64,000 bases of DNA from Streptomyces sp. WZ.A104 (GCF_002382885.1 NZ_NWVL01000002.1:124001-188000); one strand, 5' to 3'. Counted from the stretch's first letter, positions 29,241-38,652 are shown. Notes: generated by a model not told the origin, from the letters alone. Translations and numbers: made by a program.

Positions 29241-30317
29241 ATGCACCTTCGAACCGACGGCGAGCTCCACCCCGTCTTCTGCACCATCGTTCCGCCCCAC
29301 GTCCTCGACCACCTGGCCCGGTCCGCCGACGCCCGGCTCGCGGAGCCGGCCCGCCGAACTCTGGAGGCCGACGGCCTGCGCCGCGACCGCCGCCGGACGA
29401 CGGCGCTGGCCGCCGCCCCCGCCGCCCCGAGCGCGGGCGCCGTCCCGACCAGGCCGCACCGCACGGTGTACGACTGCGAGAACCGCACCGCACTGCCGGG
29501 CGTCACGGTCCGCGACGAGGGCGACAAGCCCACCTCCGACGCCAGCGTCAACCGCGCGTACGCCGGGCTCGGCGCCACTTTCGAGCTGCTGCTCTCCGCA
29601 TACGGCCGCAGCTCCATCGACGGCAAGGGCCTGCCGCTGATCGGCTCCGTGCACTACGGCCAGGAGTACAACAACGCGTTCTTCGACGGCGAGCAGATGG
29701 TCTTCGGGGACGGCGACGGCGAGATCTTCCTCGACTTCACCGTCGCGGTCGACGTGATCGCCCACGAACTGGCCCACGGACTCACGCAGTACACCGCCAA
29801 CCTGCGCTACGAGGGCCAGTCCGGCGCGCTCAACGAGTCCGTGTCCGACGTCGTCGGCGCGCTGGTCAAGCAGTACTCGCTGGGCCAGAGCGCGGAACAG
29901 GCCGACTGGCTCATCGGGGCGGGGCTGCTCGCGCCCCGGGTGAGCGGCGTCGCACTGCGCTCGATGAAGGCCCCGGGCACGGCCTACGACGACGACCTCC
30001 TCGGCAAGGACCCGCAGCCGGGATCCATGGAGGACTACATCGAGACGGACCGGGACAACGGCGGCGTCCACCTGAACTCCGGCATCCCCAACCGCGCCTT
30101 CTACCTCCTGGCCACCGCCCTCGGCGGCAACTCCTGGGAGCGCGCCGGACAGATCTGGTTCGACGTGCTGACCGGCGGCGAGCTGACGGCCACCGCGGAC
30201 TTCGCGGAGTTCGCCCGGCTGACGGTCGCGGCGGCGGGGAGTCGCTTCGGCGAGGGCGACGAGCGGGAGGCGGTCCTCAAGGCCTGGTCGGAGGTGGGCG
30301 TCCCGACCCGGGCCTGA
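29241..30317 (+). CDS. M4-family metalloprotease (protealysin-like)
   Basis: 358 residues. Zinc site HELAH (His175, Glu176, His179) and third ligand Glu199 in NESVSD, then NGGVHLNSGIPNRAFY containing the substrate-stabilising His. The N-terminus (HPVFCTIVPPHVLDHLA) is the short protealysin-type propeptide, with no signal peptide, so the enzyme is probably cytoplasmic or leaves by a non-classical route. ATG start about 70 bases beyond a dyad. Followed 55 bp later by an emfourin gene, its cognate inhibitor, as in known protealysin operons. Confidence 0.93.
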   Translation: MHLRTDGELHPVFCTIVPPHVLDHLARSADARLAEPARRTLEADGLRRDRRRTTALAAAPAAPSAGAVPTRPHRTVYDCENRTALPGVTVRDEGDKPTSDASVNRAYAGLGATFELLLSAYGRSSIDGKGLPLIGSVHYGQEYNNAFFDGEQMVFGDGDGEIFLDFTVAVDVIAHELAHGLTQYTANLRYEGQSGALNESVSDVVGALVKQYSLGQSAEQADWLIGAGLLAPRVSGVALRSMKAPGTAYDDDLLGKDPQPGSMEDYIETDRDNGGVHLNSGIPNRAFYLLATALGGNSWERAGQIWFDVLTGGELTATADFAEFARLTVAAAGSRFGEGDEREAVLKAWSEVGVPTRA

Positions 30318-30372
30318 GGAGCGCCGCGAGGCGGTCTTGAGCGTTCACCCGGCCCCGGCTAGACAGGACCCC

Positions 30373-30639
30373 ATGCGTATTCAGGTCACCCGGACCGGCG
30401 GCTTCGCCGGCATCGCCCGCCGCCGCGAGGTCGACACGGAGGGCCGGGCGGACGCGGCGGAGTGGGAGTCGCTGGCCGAGGAGGCGCTCGCCGACGCCCC
30501 GGACGCGCCGCCGCCCGGGGTGCCGGACGGATTCCGGTACGAGATCACGGCCGGTGACCGCACCGTGTACTGCGCTGACCCCGATCTGACCGGGGCGCAG
30601 CGCACGCTGATCTCACGCGTCCTGAAGGAGGGCGCGTGA
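30373..30639 (+). CDS. Emfourin-type protealysin inhibitor
   Basis: 88 residues: MRIQVTRTGGFAGIARRREVD, a Glu/Ala-rich middle and FRYEITAGDRTVYCADPD. Beta-rich N-terminus with TGGFAGI is the emfourin hallmark, a small slow tight-binding inhibitor of protealysin-like M4 enzymes. Start at the ATG conserved in the family; a GTG twelve codons upstream is less likely. Together with the protease gene it forms an enzyme-inhibitor pair, so the protease is held inactive inside the producing cell. Confidence 0.9.
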   Translation: MRIQVTRTGGFAGIARRREVDTEGRADAAEWESLAEEALADAPDAPPPGVPDGFRYEITAGDRTVYCADPDLTGAQRTLISRVLKEGA

Positions 30640-30701
30640 GATCGGCACCCGTGCCGTACGAGAGCGGGAACCCGAGCTCGCGCGGCTGCTTCGGGGCCGT
30701 T

Positions 30702-30734
30702 CCCGGGGCCGCACTCGCGCCCTTCGGCCCCGGG
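30702..30734. terminator. Hairpin between emfourin and era
   Basis: CCCGGGGCCG (30702-30711) and CGGCCCCGGG (30725-30734) form a 10-bp stem with a 13-base loop in the convergent gap. Suitable for terminating era or the protease-inhibitor operon. Confidence 0.45.
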
Positions 30735-30807
30735 GAGTCTCAGCGGCTCCGCACGGCCGCGGCGTCCTCCGAGCCCCGTGGCGTTGAGCCACCGGTCCAG
30801 GGCCGGC

Positions 30808-31833
30808 TCAGAACCCGAGCTTGCGCAGCTGCTTGGGGTCCCGCTGCCAGTCCTTGGCGACCTTCACATGCAGGTCCAGGAAGACGGGTGTGCCGAGCAG
30901 CGCCTCGATGTGCTTGCGCGACTTGGTGCCGACGTCCTTCAGACGCTTGCCCTTCGGGCCGATGATGATGCCCTTCTGGCTGGGCCGCTCGATGTAGACG
31001 TTGGCGTGGATGTCCAGCAGCGGCTTGTCCGCCGGCCGGTCCTCGCGCGGCAGCATCTCCTCGACGACGACCGCGATGGAGTGCGGCAGCTCGTCGCGTA
31101 CGCCTTCCAGCGCGGCCTCGCGGATCAGCTCCGCGACCATGACCATCTCCGGCTCGTCGGTGAGGTCACCCTCCGGGTAGAGCGGCGGGCCCTCGGGAAG
31201 CAGCGGGGCGATGAGGTCGGCGAGCAGGGCCACCTGGCCCGCCCCTCGCCCGTCATCACCCTTGCCCTCGCCCGAGGCAGCGCGTCCGGCCCCCTGCTCC
31301 TCCTTGACCGCCGAGACCGGAATGATCTCGGTCCACTCGAAGCCCAGCTCCTCGGCGAGCGCGGAGACGGCGAGGAGCTGTTCGGCCAGCGCCTTGGACT
31401 CGACCAGGTCGGTCTTGGTGATGATGGCGATCTTGGGGGTCTTCTTGATCCCCGCGAGCTCCTTGACGATGTACTTGTCGCCGGGGCCGAGCTTCTGGTC
31501 GGCGGGCAGGCAGAAGCCGATCACGTCGACCTCGGCCCAGGTGGTCCGTACGACGTCGTTGAGCCGCTCGCCCAGCAGCGTGCGCGGCTTGTGGAGGCCG
31601 GGGGTGTCGACCAGGATCAGCTGCGCGTCGTCACGGTGCACGATGCCGCGCACCGTGTGCCGGGTGGTCTGGGGGCGGTTGGAGGTGATCGCCACCTTCT
31701 GACCGACGAGAGCGTTCGTGAGGGTGGACTTGCCCGCGTTGGGACGGCCCACGAAGCAGGCGAAACCGGCCCGGTGGGGGGAGGTGTTCTCCGCCTGCGG
31801 GGCAGCGGCTTCTTGGTTCGGTCGAGCGCTCAT
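30808..31833 (-). CDS. era: GTPase Era
   Basis: Ribosome-assembly GTPase that binds the 3' end of 16S rRNA. 341 residues: G1 GRPNAGKS, G2 TTRHTVRGI, G3 DTPGL, G4 TKTD, G5 VSA, then a C-terminal KH domain (GIIIGPKGKRLKDVGTKSRKHIEALLG). An insert of ~25 Gly/Ala/Lys-rich residues (QGAGRAASGEGKGDDG...) between the GTPase and KH domains makes it longer than the usual ~300. ATG giving MSARPNQEA chosen. Part of the leftward phoH-ybeY-CBS-era set. Confidence 0.96.
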   Translation of the reverse strand: MSARPNQEAAAPQAENTSPHRAGFACFVGRPNAGKSTLTNALVGQKVAITSNRPQTTRHTVRGIVHRDDAQLILVDTPGLHKPRTLLGERLNDVVRTTWAEVDVIGFCLPADQKLGPGDKYIVKELAGIKKTPKIAIITKTDLVESKALAEQLLAVSALAEELGFEWTEIIPVSAVKEEQGAGRAASGEGKGDDGRGAGQVALLADLIAPLLPEGPPLYPEGDLTDEPEMVMVAELIREAALEGVRDELPHSIAVVVEEMLPREDRPADKPLLDIHANVYIERPSQKGIIIGPKGKRLKDVGTKSRKHIEALLGTPVFLDLHVKVAKDWQRDPKQLRKLGF

Positions 31834-31928
31834 GGCGACCATTCTCCCCGATCGCGGCGGCGCTCCGGCACAGTGGGCCCGCGGGGGCGCGCCGGAGCAC
31901 CGGGCGCGCCCGCCCCGAACCTCCTGTC

Positions 31929-32291
31929 TCAGCCCGCCGAGACCCGCAGCCGCAGGGTGCCGTCCGGGCCCGCGAGCAGCACCGGGGTCTCCGGTCCGCC
32001 CAGGTCGCGCACCGCGGCCCGGTCGTCGTCGGAGGGCGTCTCGGCGGCGGAGACGACCGCCGCGGCCTCCAGGGAGGTGGCGCCGCTGGCGACCGCCATG
32101 GCGACGGCGGTCTGCAAGGCGCTGAGCTTCAGCGAGTCGAGCGCCACCGTGCCCGCCACGTACGTACGCCCCGTCTCGTCCCGTACGGCGGCGCCCTCGG
32201 GCACTCCGTTGCGGGCCCGGGCGCTGCGCGCCAGTGTGACGATCTTGCGGTCCTCGGCGTCGAGGTCGGTGGTGCCGGTGGTGTCGGTCAT
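31929..32291 (-). CDS. Cytidine-deaminase-like protein lacking zinc ligands
   Basis: 120 residues aligned to small cytidine deaminases (DRKIVTLARSARARNGVPEGAAVRDETGRTYVAGTVALDSLKLSA). Where active enzymes have the CAE and PCxxC zinc motifs, this protein has LSALQTAVAMAV and TPSDDDRAAV, with no cysteine at all. It should therefore not deaminate cytidine. Its constant place upstream of era in Streptomyces suggests a retained structural or regulatory role, unknown. ATG MTDTTG chosen as start. Confidence 0.8.
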   Translation of the reverse strand: MTDTTGTTDLDAEDRKIVTLARSARARNGVPEGAAVRDETGRTYVAGTVALDSLKLSALQTAVAMAVASGATSLEAAAVVSAAETPSDDDRAAVRDLGGPETPVLLAGPDGTLRLRVSAG

Positions 32292-32362
32292 GGCACGAGC
32301 ATACGAAGGGCCCGGCGGGCCGGGCGCCCTCACCCCTGATCAGGGACCGCTTCTCCGGGGCG

Positions 32363-32719
32363 CTACGGGCGGTCCAGCCGCAGCCGGTCCGCCTTCGGGA
32401 GTCCGGCGACCACCAGGTCGTAGGAGTCCTCGATCATTTCGCGCAGCAGCTTGTCCGGGACTCCGGAGACGGTGACCGTGTTCCAGTGGCGCTTGTTCAT
32501 GTGCCAGCCGGGCGTGACGGCCGCCGGATGCACCCCGCGCAGCCGGATCGCCTCGTCCGGGTCGCATTTGAGGTTGACCGTCAGCGGGCGCGCGTCGAGC
32601 GCGGTGAGGGCGAACATCTTGCCGAGGACCTTGAAGACCGAGGTCTCGGGTCCGAACGGGAACTCCTCCACACTCGCGTTGAACTCCAGGCAGAAGGCCC
32701 GTAGCCGCTCCGGCGTCAT
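32363..32719 (-). CDS. MmcQ/YjbR family protein
   Basis: 118 residues with the MmcQ/YjbR pattern: RAFCLEFNASVEEFPFGPETSVFKVLGKMFAL, then LTVNLKCDPDEAIRLR and the hallmark GWHMNKRHWNTVTV. The fold resembles a double-stranded-DNA-binding cyclophilin-like or YjbR domain; no precise role is established. ATG overlaps the CBS-protein stop by four bases, so it is translated as part of the phoH-era operon, an insertion into an otherwise housekeeping set. Confidence 0.9.
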   Translation of the reverse strand: MTPERLRAFCLEFNASVEEFPFGPETSVFKVLGKMFALTALDARPLTVNLKCDPDEAIRLRGVHPAAVTPGWHMNKRHWNTVTVSGVPDKLLREMIEDSYDLVVAGLPKADRLRLDRP

Positions 32720-34020
32720 CCCGTCTCCCTCTCCTCGCCCTCGGGGCCCTTCTCCTGCGGCTCCACCAGCACCGTGACGATCTTGTTCCGGCGGCCGGCC
32801 GTGGACTCGGCGGTCAGCCGGAGCCCGCGGCCGTCGGGGAGGTCGACGACGGCCGACGCACCGGCGATCGGGACCCGGCCGAGCGCCTTGGCGAGCAGTC
32901 CGCCGACGGTCTCCACGTCCTCGTCGTCGTACTCGTCGAGCCCGAAGAGGTCGCCGAGGTCGCCGATGTCGAGGCGCGCGGTCACCCGGTAGCAGCCGTT
33001 CGCCAGCTCCTGGACGGGCGGCAGCTCGCGGTCGTACTCGTCGGTGATCTCGCCGACGATCTCCTCCAGGATGTCCTCGATCGTGACGATGCCCGCCGTG
33101 CCGCCGTACTCGTCGATGACGACGGCGACATGGCTGCGGTCCCGCTGCATCTCGCGCAGCAGGTTCCCGGCGTTCTTGGTGTCGGGGACGAAGGCGGCGG
33201 GGCGCATCGCGGTGGAGACCGGATCGGCCTCGGACTCGCGGTTGATGTGCGTCTTGCGGACCAGGTCCTTCAGATAGACGATGCCGACGATGTCGTCCTC
33301 GTTCTCGCCGGTGACCGGTATCCGGGAGAAGCCGGAGCGCAGGGCGAGGGTGAGGGCCTGACGGATCGTCTTGTAGCGCTCGATGGAGACCAGGTCGGTG
33401 CGCGGCACCATGACCTCGCGGACCAGGGTGTCACCCAGCTCGAAGACGGAGTGCACCATGCGGCGCTCGTCGTCCTCGATCAGCGACTCCGCCTCGGCGA
33501 GGTCGACCATGGCGCGCAACTCGGCCTCGCTGGCGAAAGGTCCCTTGCGGAATCCCTTGCCCGGGGTCAGGGCGTTGCCGACGAGGATCAGCAGCTGCGG
33601 GATCGGCCCCATGATCCGGGCCAGCGGCAGCAGGACGTACGCCGAGGCCGTGGCCGTGTTCAGCGGGTGCTGGCGGCCGATGGTGCGCGGGGAGACGCCG
33701 ATGGCGACGTAACTGACGAGGACCATCACGCCCATCGCGACGGCCAGTGCCTCCCAGGTCTCCGGGAACTCCTGAAGGCAGACGTACGTCACCAGCACCC
33801 CGGCAGACATCTCGCAGGCGACCCGCACCAGCAGGGCGACGTTGAGATAGCGGGTCGGGTCGGCGGCGATCTGCGCCAGCCTGGCGCTGCCGCGCCGACC
33901 GGCCCGGACCGCCTCCGCCGCCCGGAAGCTGGAGGTGCGGGCGATGCCCGCCTCGGCGCAGGCGGCCAGCCAGCCGACCATCACCAGCAGCACGGCACCG
34001 GTGATCAGGGGCGCGCTCAC
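32716..34020 (-). CDS. CNNM/CorC-type membrane protein with CBS pair
   Basis: 434 residues. N-terminal DUF21 transmembrane domain (about three to four helices, [21 protein letters not shown] at the start), a CBS pair ([44 protein letters not shown]) and a C-terminal CorC_HlyC domain ([18 protein letters not shown]). Such proteins are linked to Mg/Co efflux, often annotated as hemolysins. Situated downstream of ybeY with a four-base overlap. No direct evidence for the ion. Confidence 0.94.
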   Translation of the reverse strand: MSAPLITGAVLLVMVGWLAACAEAGIARTSSFRAAEAVRAGRRGSARLAQIAADPTRYLNVALLVRVACEMSAGVLVTYVCLQEFPETWEALAVAMGVMVLVSYVAIGVSPRTIGRQHPLNTATASAYVLLPLARIMGPIPQLLILVGNALTPGKGFRKGPFASEAELRAMVDLAEAESLIEDDERRMVHSVFELGDTLVREVMVPRTDLVSIERYKTIRQALTLALRSGFSRIPVTGENEDDIVGIVYLKDLVRKTHINRESEADPVSTAMRPAAFVPDTKNAGNLLREMQRDRSHVAVVIDEYGGTAGIVTIEDILEEIVGEITDEYDRELPPVQELANGCYRVTARLDIGDLGDLFGLDEYDDEDVETVGGLLAKALGRVPIAGASAVVDLPDGRGLRLTAESTAGRRNKIVTVLVEPQEKGPEGEERETG

Positions 34021-34514
34021 GAGACGGTGGGGGCCGGGGACGCGCCGGTGAGCCCCTGCTCCCCGCGCCAGCCGTCCACGATCGCGGCCTGGAGACCGAA
34101 CATCTCGGCCTTCTCGTCGGGCTCCTCGTGGTCGTACCCCAGCAGGTGCAGCACTCCGTGGACGGTCAGAAGCTGGAGCTCCTCGTCCATGGAGTGCTGG
34201 GTCGGCGCCTCCTCACCCTGCTTCTTCGCGACCTCCGGGCAGAGCACGATGTCACCGAGGAGCCCCTGCGGGGGCTCTTCGTCGTTCTTCGCCGGCGGAC
34301 GCAGCTCGTCCATCGGGAAGGACATGACATCGGTCGGACCCGGGAGGTCCATCCACTGGATGTGCAGCTGCTCCATGGCGTCGCTGTCCACCACGATCAC
34401 CGAGAGCTCGGACAGCGGGTGAATCCGCATCCGGGCCAGTGCGTAGCGGGCGATGTCGAGGATCGCCTGCTCGTCGACCTCGGTTCCGGACTCGTTGTTG
34501 ACGTCGATCGACAT
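34017..34514 (-). CDS. ybeY: Endoribonuclease YbeY
   Basis: Single-strand RNase required for 16S rRNA 3' maturation and 70S quality control. 165 residues with the zinc motif [11 protein letters not shown] (His119, His123, His129), preceded by [15 protein letters not shown] and [12 protein letters not shown]. Lies 12 bp downstream of phoH, the classical phoH-ybeY pairing, and overlaps the CBS gene by four bases. Confidence 0.96.
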   Translation of the reverse strand: MSIDVNNESGTEVDEQAILDIARYALARMRIHPLSELSVIVVDSDAMEQLHIQWMDLPGPTDVMSFPMDELRPPAKNDEEPPQGLLGDIVLCPEVAKKQGEEAPTQHSMDEELQLLTVHGVLHLLGYDHEEPDEKAEMFGLQAAIVDGWRGEQGLTGASPAPTVS

Positions 34515-34526
34515 GGTGCGCTGCGA

Positions 34527-35603
34527 CTACTTCCCTTTTCGGCGGTCACGGCGGCCGTCGGCCCGGCCCTCTGCCCGGCCGTCCGACTCACCGTCCCGTT
34601 GACCGTTTCGGCTGTCGTACTTCTCGTACGCGTCGACGATACGGCCGACGAGCCTGTGCCTGACGACATCCTGGGAGGTGAGCCGGGAGAAGTGCACGTC
34701 GTCCAGGCCCTCCAGGATCTCCTGGACCTGCCGCAGCCCGCTCTTGGTACCGCTCGGCAGGTCGACCTGGGTGATGTCACCGGTGATGACGATCTTGGAG
34801 TCGAAGCCGAGACGGGTGAGGAACATCTTCATCTGCTCGGCGCTGGTGTTCTGCGCCTCGTCGAGGATGATGAAGGCGTCATTGAGGGTGCGGCCCCTCA
34901 TGTACGCCAGCGGCGCCACCTCGATCGTGCCCGCCGCCATCAGCCGCGGGATCGAGTCGGGGTCGAGCATGTCGTGCAGGGCGTCGTAGAGGGGGCGCAG
35001 ATACGGGTCGATCTTGTCGAACAGGGTGCCCGGCAGGAAGCCGAGCCGCTCCCCCGCCTCGACGGCGGGGCGGGTCAGGATGATGCGGCTGACCTGCTTG
35101 GACTGGAGTGCCTGGACCGCCTTGGCCATGGCGAGGTAGGTCTTGCCCGTACCGGCGGGGCCGATACCGAAGACGATCGTGTGCTGGTCGATCGCGTCGA
35201 CGTACCGCTTCTGGTTGAGCGTCTTGGGGCGGATGGTGCGGCCGCGGTTGGAGAGGATGTTCTGTGTGAGCACCTCGGCGGGCGTCTCGCCCTGGGGCTC
35301 TCCCTGTCCGTTGCCGGCCGCCCTGAGCATGGCGATCGACCGTTCCACTGCGTCCTCCGTCATCGGCGCTCCGGTGCGGAGCACGAGCATCATCTCGTCG
35401 AACAGGCGCTGGATGAGAGCGACATCGGCCGCCTCGCCCGTGGCACTGATCTCATTGCCCCGGACATGGATGTCGGCCGCCGGGAAGGCCTCTTCGATCA
35501 CGCGCAACAGCGAGTCACCCGATCCGAGGAGCATCACCATGGGGTGTGCGGCCGGGATCCTGATCTGGGCACGCGCCTGCGGCTGTGTGGGTGTCTGAGT
35601 CAT
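34527..35603 (-). CDS. phoH: PhoH-family ATPase
   Basis: 358 residues. Walker A GPAGTGKTYLAM, Walker B AFIILDEAQN and the downstream ITGDITQVDLP are diagnostic of PhoH. An N-terminal KH-like region (VMLLGSGDSLLRVIEEAFP, EISATGEAADVALIQRLFDEM) suggests RNA binding, and the C-terminus is a polar DGRAEGRADGRRDRRKGK tail. GTPase-era-like RNA metabolism is the context: ybeY, CBS protein and era follow. Start at the ATG giving MTQTPTQPQ with GAGGG upstream. Confidence 0.95.
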   Translation of the reverse strand: MTQTPTQPQARAQIRIPAAHPMVMLLGSGDSLLRVIEEAFPAADIHVRGNEISATGEAADVALIQRLFDEMMLVLRTGAPMTEDAVERSIAMLRAAGNGQGEPQGETPAEVLTQNILSNRGRTIRPKTLNQKRYVDAIDQHTIVFGIGPAGTGKTYLAMAKAVQALQSKQVSRIILTRPAVEAGERLGFLPGTLFDKIDPYLRPLYDALHDMLDPDSIPRLMAAGTIEVAPLAYMRGRTLNDAFIILDEAQNTSAEQMKMFLTRLGFDSKIVITGDITQVDLPSGTKSGLRQVQEILEGLDDVHFSRLTSQDVVRHRLVGRIVDAYEKYDSRNGQRDGESDGRAEGRADGRRDRRKGK

Positions 35604-35764
35604 GGGCCGGCCCTCGGGCCTGCGCATACCTCCCGTTGCAGGGTTCTCGCTGCTCGACAACCTCTGGATTCCCAAGCCTACGACCTGCCGCTGACAACGC
35701 AGAGTGGTTTTACCGGCCGTGTGTGCGACACGGCCCGCGCCCGTTCACTGCCGGAAGTGCCCGC

Positions 35765-36868
35765 TCACTGGCGGAAGCCGATCGTGGGCACCGCGCGCCG
35801 CAGGGGCCAGGCGCGGGCCGTGGTGGGCAGCAGGTCGTCCAGGAAGGCGTAGCGCTCCAGGGCGGCGGGGTCCTGGTCGTCGCAGGTGCGGATCTGCTGC
35901 CACCAGGCGGCGACCTCCGCCCAGCCGGGTGCGGAGAGCGAGCCGCCGAACTCCTGGACGGAGAGGGCGGCGGTGAGTCCGGCGAAGGCGAGCCGGTCGG
36001 CGAGCGGCCAGTCGGCGAGGGTGCCGGTGACGAACCCGGCGACGAAGACGTCCCCGGCGCCGGTGGGGTCGAGCGCCTCCACCTCGATGGCGGGCACCTG
36101 GGCGCTGACGCCGGTGCGCCCGTCGACGGCGTACGCGCCCTCGGCGCCCAGGGTGACCACGGCGAGCGGGACGCGTCCGGCGAGCGCGTGGGCGGCGGCG
36201 AGCGGGCAGTCGGTGCGGGTGTAGCGCATCGCCTCCTCGGCGTTGGGCAGGAACGCCTCGCAGTGCGCCAGGTCGGGCAGGGCCTCCAGATCCCAGCGGC
36301 CGGTCTCGTCCCAGCCGACGTCGGCGAAGACCCGGGCCCCGGCCTGGGCGGCGGTGGCGACCCAGGGCTCGCTCCGGCCCGGGGCGAGCGAGGCGATCGC
36401 GGCGCGGGCGCGCGGCGGGCACTGCGGGAAGGCCGGGCCGGGCGCCCCGGTTCCGGTGGGCGGCGGAGCCTCGTGGCCGTGCGAGACCATCGTGCGCTCA
36501 CCCTCGTACGCCATGGAGACGGTGACCGGGGAGTGCCAGCCGGGGACGGTGTGCGACATCGACAGGTCGATGCCCTCGCCCTGTTCGAGGGCGTCCCAGC
36601 AGTATTCGCCGTAGTGGTCGTCGCCGAAGGCGGCGGCGAGCGAGGTACGCAGGCCGAGCCGGGCGAGCGCGGTGGCCATGTTGGCGACGCCTCCGGGGCT
36701 GGAGCCCATGCCCCGCGCCCAGGACTCGGTGCCGCGCACGGGGGCGCTGTCCAGGCCGGTGAAGATGATGTCGAGGAAGACCGGGCCTGTCAGGAAGACG
36801 TCGCAGAAGGGGTCCCGGGGGGCGCGCAGCGCCAGCAGCGGGTCGATGCCCGGAGTGTCTGTGCTCAC
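35765..36868 (-). CDS. PfkB-family carbohydrate kinase
   Basis: 367 residues of the ribokinase fold. The substrate-end signature GGVANMATALARLGL is near residue 60, and the catalytic signature DPTGAGDVFVAGF includes the general base Asp273. The GTG start giving VSTDTPGIDP has GGGAG upstream; the frame continues upstream without conservation. Substrate (sugar, nucleoside or 6-phosphofructose type) cannot be told. Divergent from an MFS gene across a ~420-bp promoter region. Confidence 0.92.
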   Translation of the reverse strand: MSTDTPGIDPLLALRAPRDPFCDVFLTGPVFLDIIFTGLDSAPVRGTESWARGMGSSPGGVANMATALARLGLRTSLAAAFGDDHYGEYCWDALEQGEGIDLSMSHTVPGWHSPVTVSMAYEGERTMVSHGHEAPPPTGTGAPGPAFPQCPPRARAAIASLAPGRSEPWVATAAQAGARVFADVGWDETGRWDLEALPDLAHCEAFLPNAEEAMRYTRTDCPLAAAHALAGRVPLAVVTLGAEGAYAVDGRTGVSAQVPAIEVEALDPTGAGDVFVAGFVTGTLADWPLADRLAFAGLTAALSVQEFGGSLSAPGWAEVAAWWQQIRTCDDQDPAALERYAFLDDLLPTTARAWPLRRAVPTIGFRQ

Positions 36869-37290
36869 CGTGCGCTCCCGGTCGTGCGGCGGATCTCGGG
36901 GGGATCCGGACAGTGTGAGGTGCGGCCAGTCTGCCCGATCGGGCGCCGCGAACGGGGGTGCCGTCGCCGATCCGCTCCGCCCGGTCCGACCTGCATAAAC
37001 ATGCGCGACTACCCCGGGCCTCCCCGCATAAACCCATAAGTGACTCAGATCACATCTGACGGGCTTTCGTGGGGCCGGAAGCGCTTGATACAAATTGCCC
37101 CGCGCGCACCTTCGGGGACGTTGTCCGACGAGAGCCGCATCTCCCAGCACCTCGCTGCGAACCTCCGCGTTCCGCATTCCCCGCTCGCCTCGCTGTGCCC
37201 TCCCCTGCCCTGCTCCGCCCTTCCGCTGTGCCCTCGCCGCTGTACCCCTCCCCTCCCCCTGCCTGCTCAGGCATGTCTTCAGGAACGCCC
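36869..37290. other. Divergent promoter region with GCATAAAC repeats
   Basis: About 420 bases between a leftward kinase and a rightward MFS transporter. GCATAAACATGC (36993-37004) is a GCAT/ATGC dyad and GCATAAAC recurs at 37026-37033, 33 bases on; the local AT content is unusually high. TCAGATCACATCTGA (37045-37059) is a further near-perfect dyad. The 37160-37270 part is C/T-rich and holds nothing convincing. Confidence 0.45.
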
Positions 37291-38652
37291 ATGTCCTCGC
37301 GCCCCCGCGCCGCGTGGCCCCTGGTCGCCGTGTTCACCGCCGGTTACCTCGCCGCCTATCTGCTCCCCACCGTCGTCGGCCGGCTCAGCGCCCATCTCGG
37401 GCTGAGTCCCGCGCAGGCGGGCCTGGTCGGGAGCGCCCTGCTGCTGAGTTCGGCGAGTGCCGGGTTCACCCTGGCGGGCCGGGTGGAGCGGTACGGGGCC
37501 CGCACCCCGGCCCGGGTCGGCCTTGCGCTGGCCGCCGTGGGATACGGCTGCGCCGCGCTGGCCGGGTCCGTGCCGCTGGTGGTGGCCGGCGTGGTCGTCG
37601 GCGGCTTCGGCTCGGGGACCGCGACGGCGGTCGCCGCAGCCGGGATCGCCGCGCAGCGCGACCCGCACCGGACGTCCTCGCTCGGCCTGCTCACCGTGTC
37701 GGCCACGGCGGGAGCCCTCTACCTGACCATCCCCCATCTCGGCGGCGGGCACCGGCTTCCGTTCGCCTCGATCGCCCTGGCGGCCCTGCTCGTCTGGCCC
37801 GCGACCGCCCGGCTGGGCGGTGCGACGACGGCCGGGGAATCCCCCTCGCAGACCACCGGGCGGCTGCCGCACCGGCGCTCCGGTCTCGTACTGGCCGGCG
37901 GCATGCTCGTCTGGTCCATGGCACAGAACGCGCTGTGGGGCGTCAGCAGCCGCATCGGCGTGGTCCAGGCGGGGCTGTCCGAGGTCACCGTCGGCGCGGT
38001 GTTCGCGGCCGCGCTCGGCGCGGGGCTGCTCGGAGTGATGGGCGCCGGGGTGCTCGGCGCGCGGCTCGGCCGGGCGGTGCCGATCGGGCTGGGGACGATG
38101 GTCATCGCGGGGAGCATCGTGCTCAGTTCCTCTGCCCGGGACCTCGCCTCCTTCGCGACCGGCGAGGTCCTGTGGAACACCTTCTACCCGGTGGTCCTGT
38201 CCTATCTCATCGGTCTGGCCGCCTCGCTGGACGTCCGCGGCCGCTGGGCGGTCCTGGCGGGCTCCGCCTCCTCCCTGGGGGTGGCCTGCGGCCCGTTGCT
38301 GGGCAGCGTGCTCTCCGAGGAGGCGGGCTACCCGGTGATGGGGCTGATCCTGGGCGCGGCCACTCTGCTGGTCGCCGCGCCCGTCACCGCGGTGGCGCTG
38401 CACGTCGGTGGCCGTCCGTTGGTGCCCGGTTCGGTGCGCCGCCGCGGTGGCGCACCGGCCGCCCTGCTGGCCGCCACCACCGGCAGCCTGTCCGGCGCCG
38501 TACCGAAGCTCGGTTCGCCGGAGCAGCCCGTCACGGAGCTTCGCGTACCGGCCCTGCGGCGCAGGCGGCTGGTGCGCAGCGCGATCCGGACGGCCGGTCC
38601 GGACAGCGGGCCCGGTCAGTCGAACGCGTACGCCTCGACCTCGGAGAGGTAG
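37291..38652 (+). CDS. MFS transporter, 12-TM
   Basis: 453 residues with about twelve hydrophobic helices (WPLVAVFTAGYLAAYLLPTVVGRL first; loop 2-3 reads GRVERYGARTPARVGL). YNFM/AraJ-like overall. Chosen ATG has AGGA seven bases upstream; another ATG six codons earlier is possible. The last ~12 codons overlap the deaminase gene 3' end, so the two genes converge without a gap. C-terminal tail is Arg/Pro-rich and not membrane-like. Substrate unknown. Confidence 0.85.
   Translation: MSSRPRAAWPLVAVFTAGYLAAYLLPTVVGRLSAHLGLSPAQAGLVGSALLLSSASAGFTLAGRVERYGARTPARVGLALAAVGYGCAALAGSVPLVVAGVVVGGFGSGTATAVAAAGIAAQRDPHRTSSLGLLTVSATAGALYLTIPHLGGGHRLPFASIALAALLVWPATARLGGATTAGESPSQTTGRLPHRRSGLVLAGGMLVWSMAQNALWGVSSRIGVVQAGLSEVTVGAVFAAALGAGLLGVMGAGVLGARLGRAVPIGLGTMVIAGSIVLSSSARDLASFATGEVLWNTFYPVVLSYLIGLAASLDVRGRWAVLAGSASSLGVACGPLLGSVLSEEAGYPVMGLILGAATLLVAAPVTAVALHVGGRPLVPGSVRRRGGAPAALLAATTGSLSGAVPKLGSPEQPVTELRVPALRRRRLVRSAIRTAGPDSGPGQSNAYASTSER

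Noticed and set aside
31929..32291. Active cytidine deaminase
   Set aside because: All zinc-binding residues are missing.
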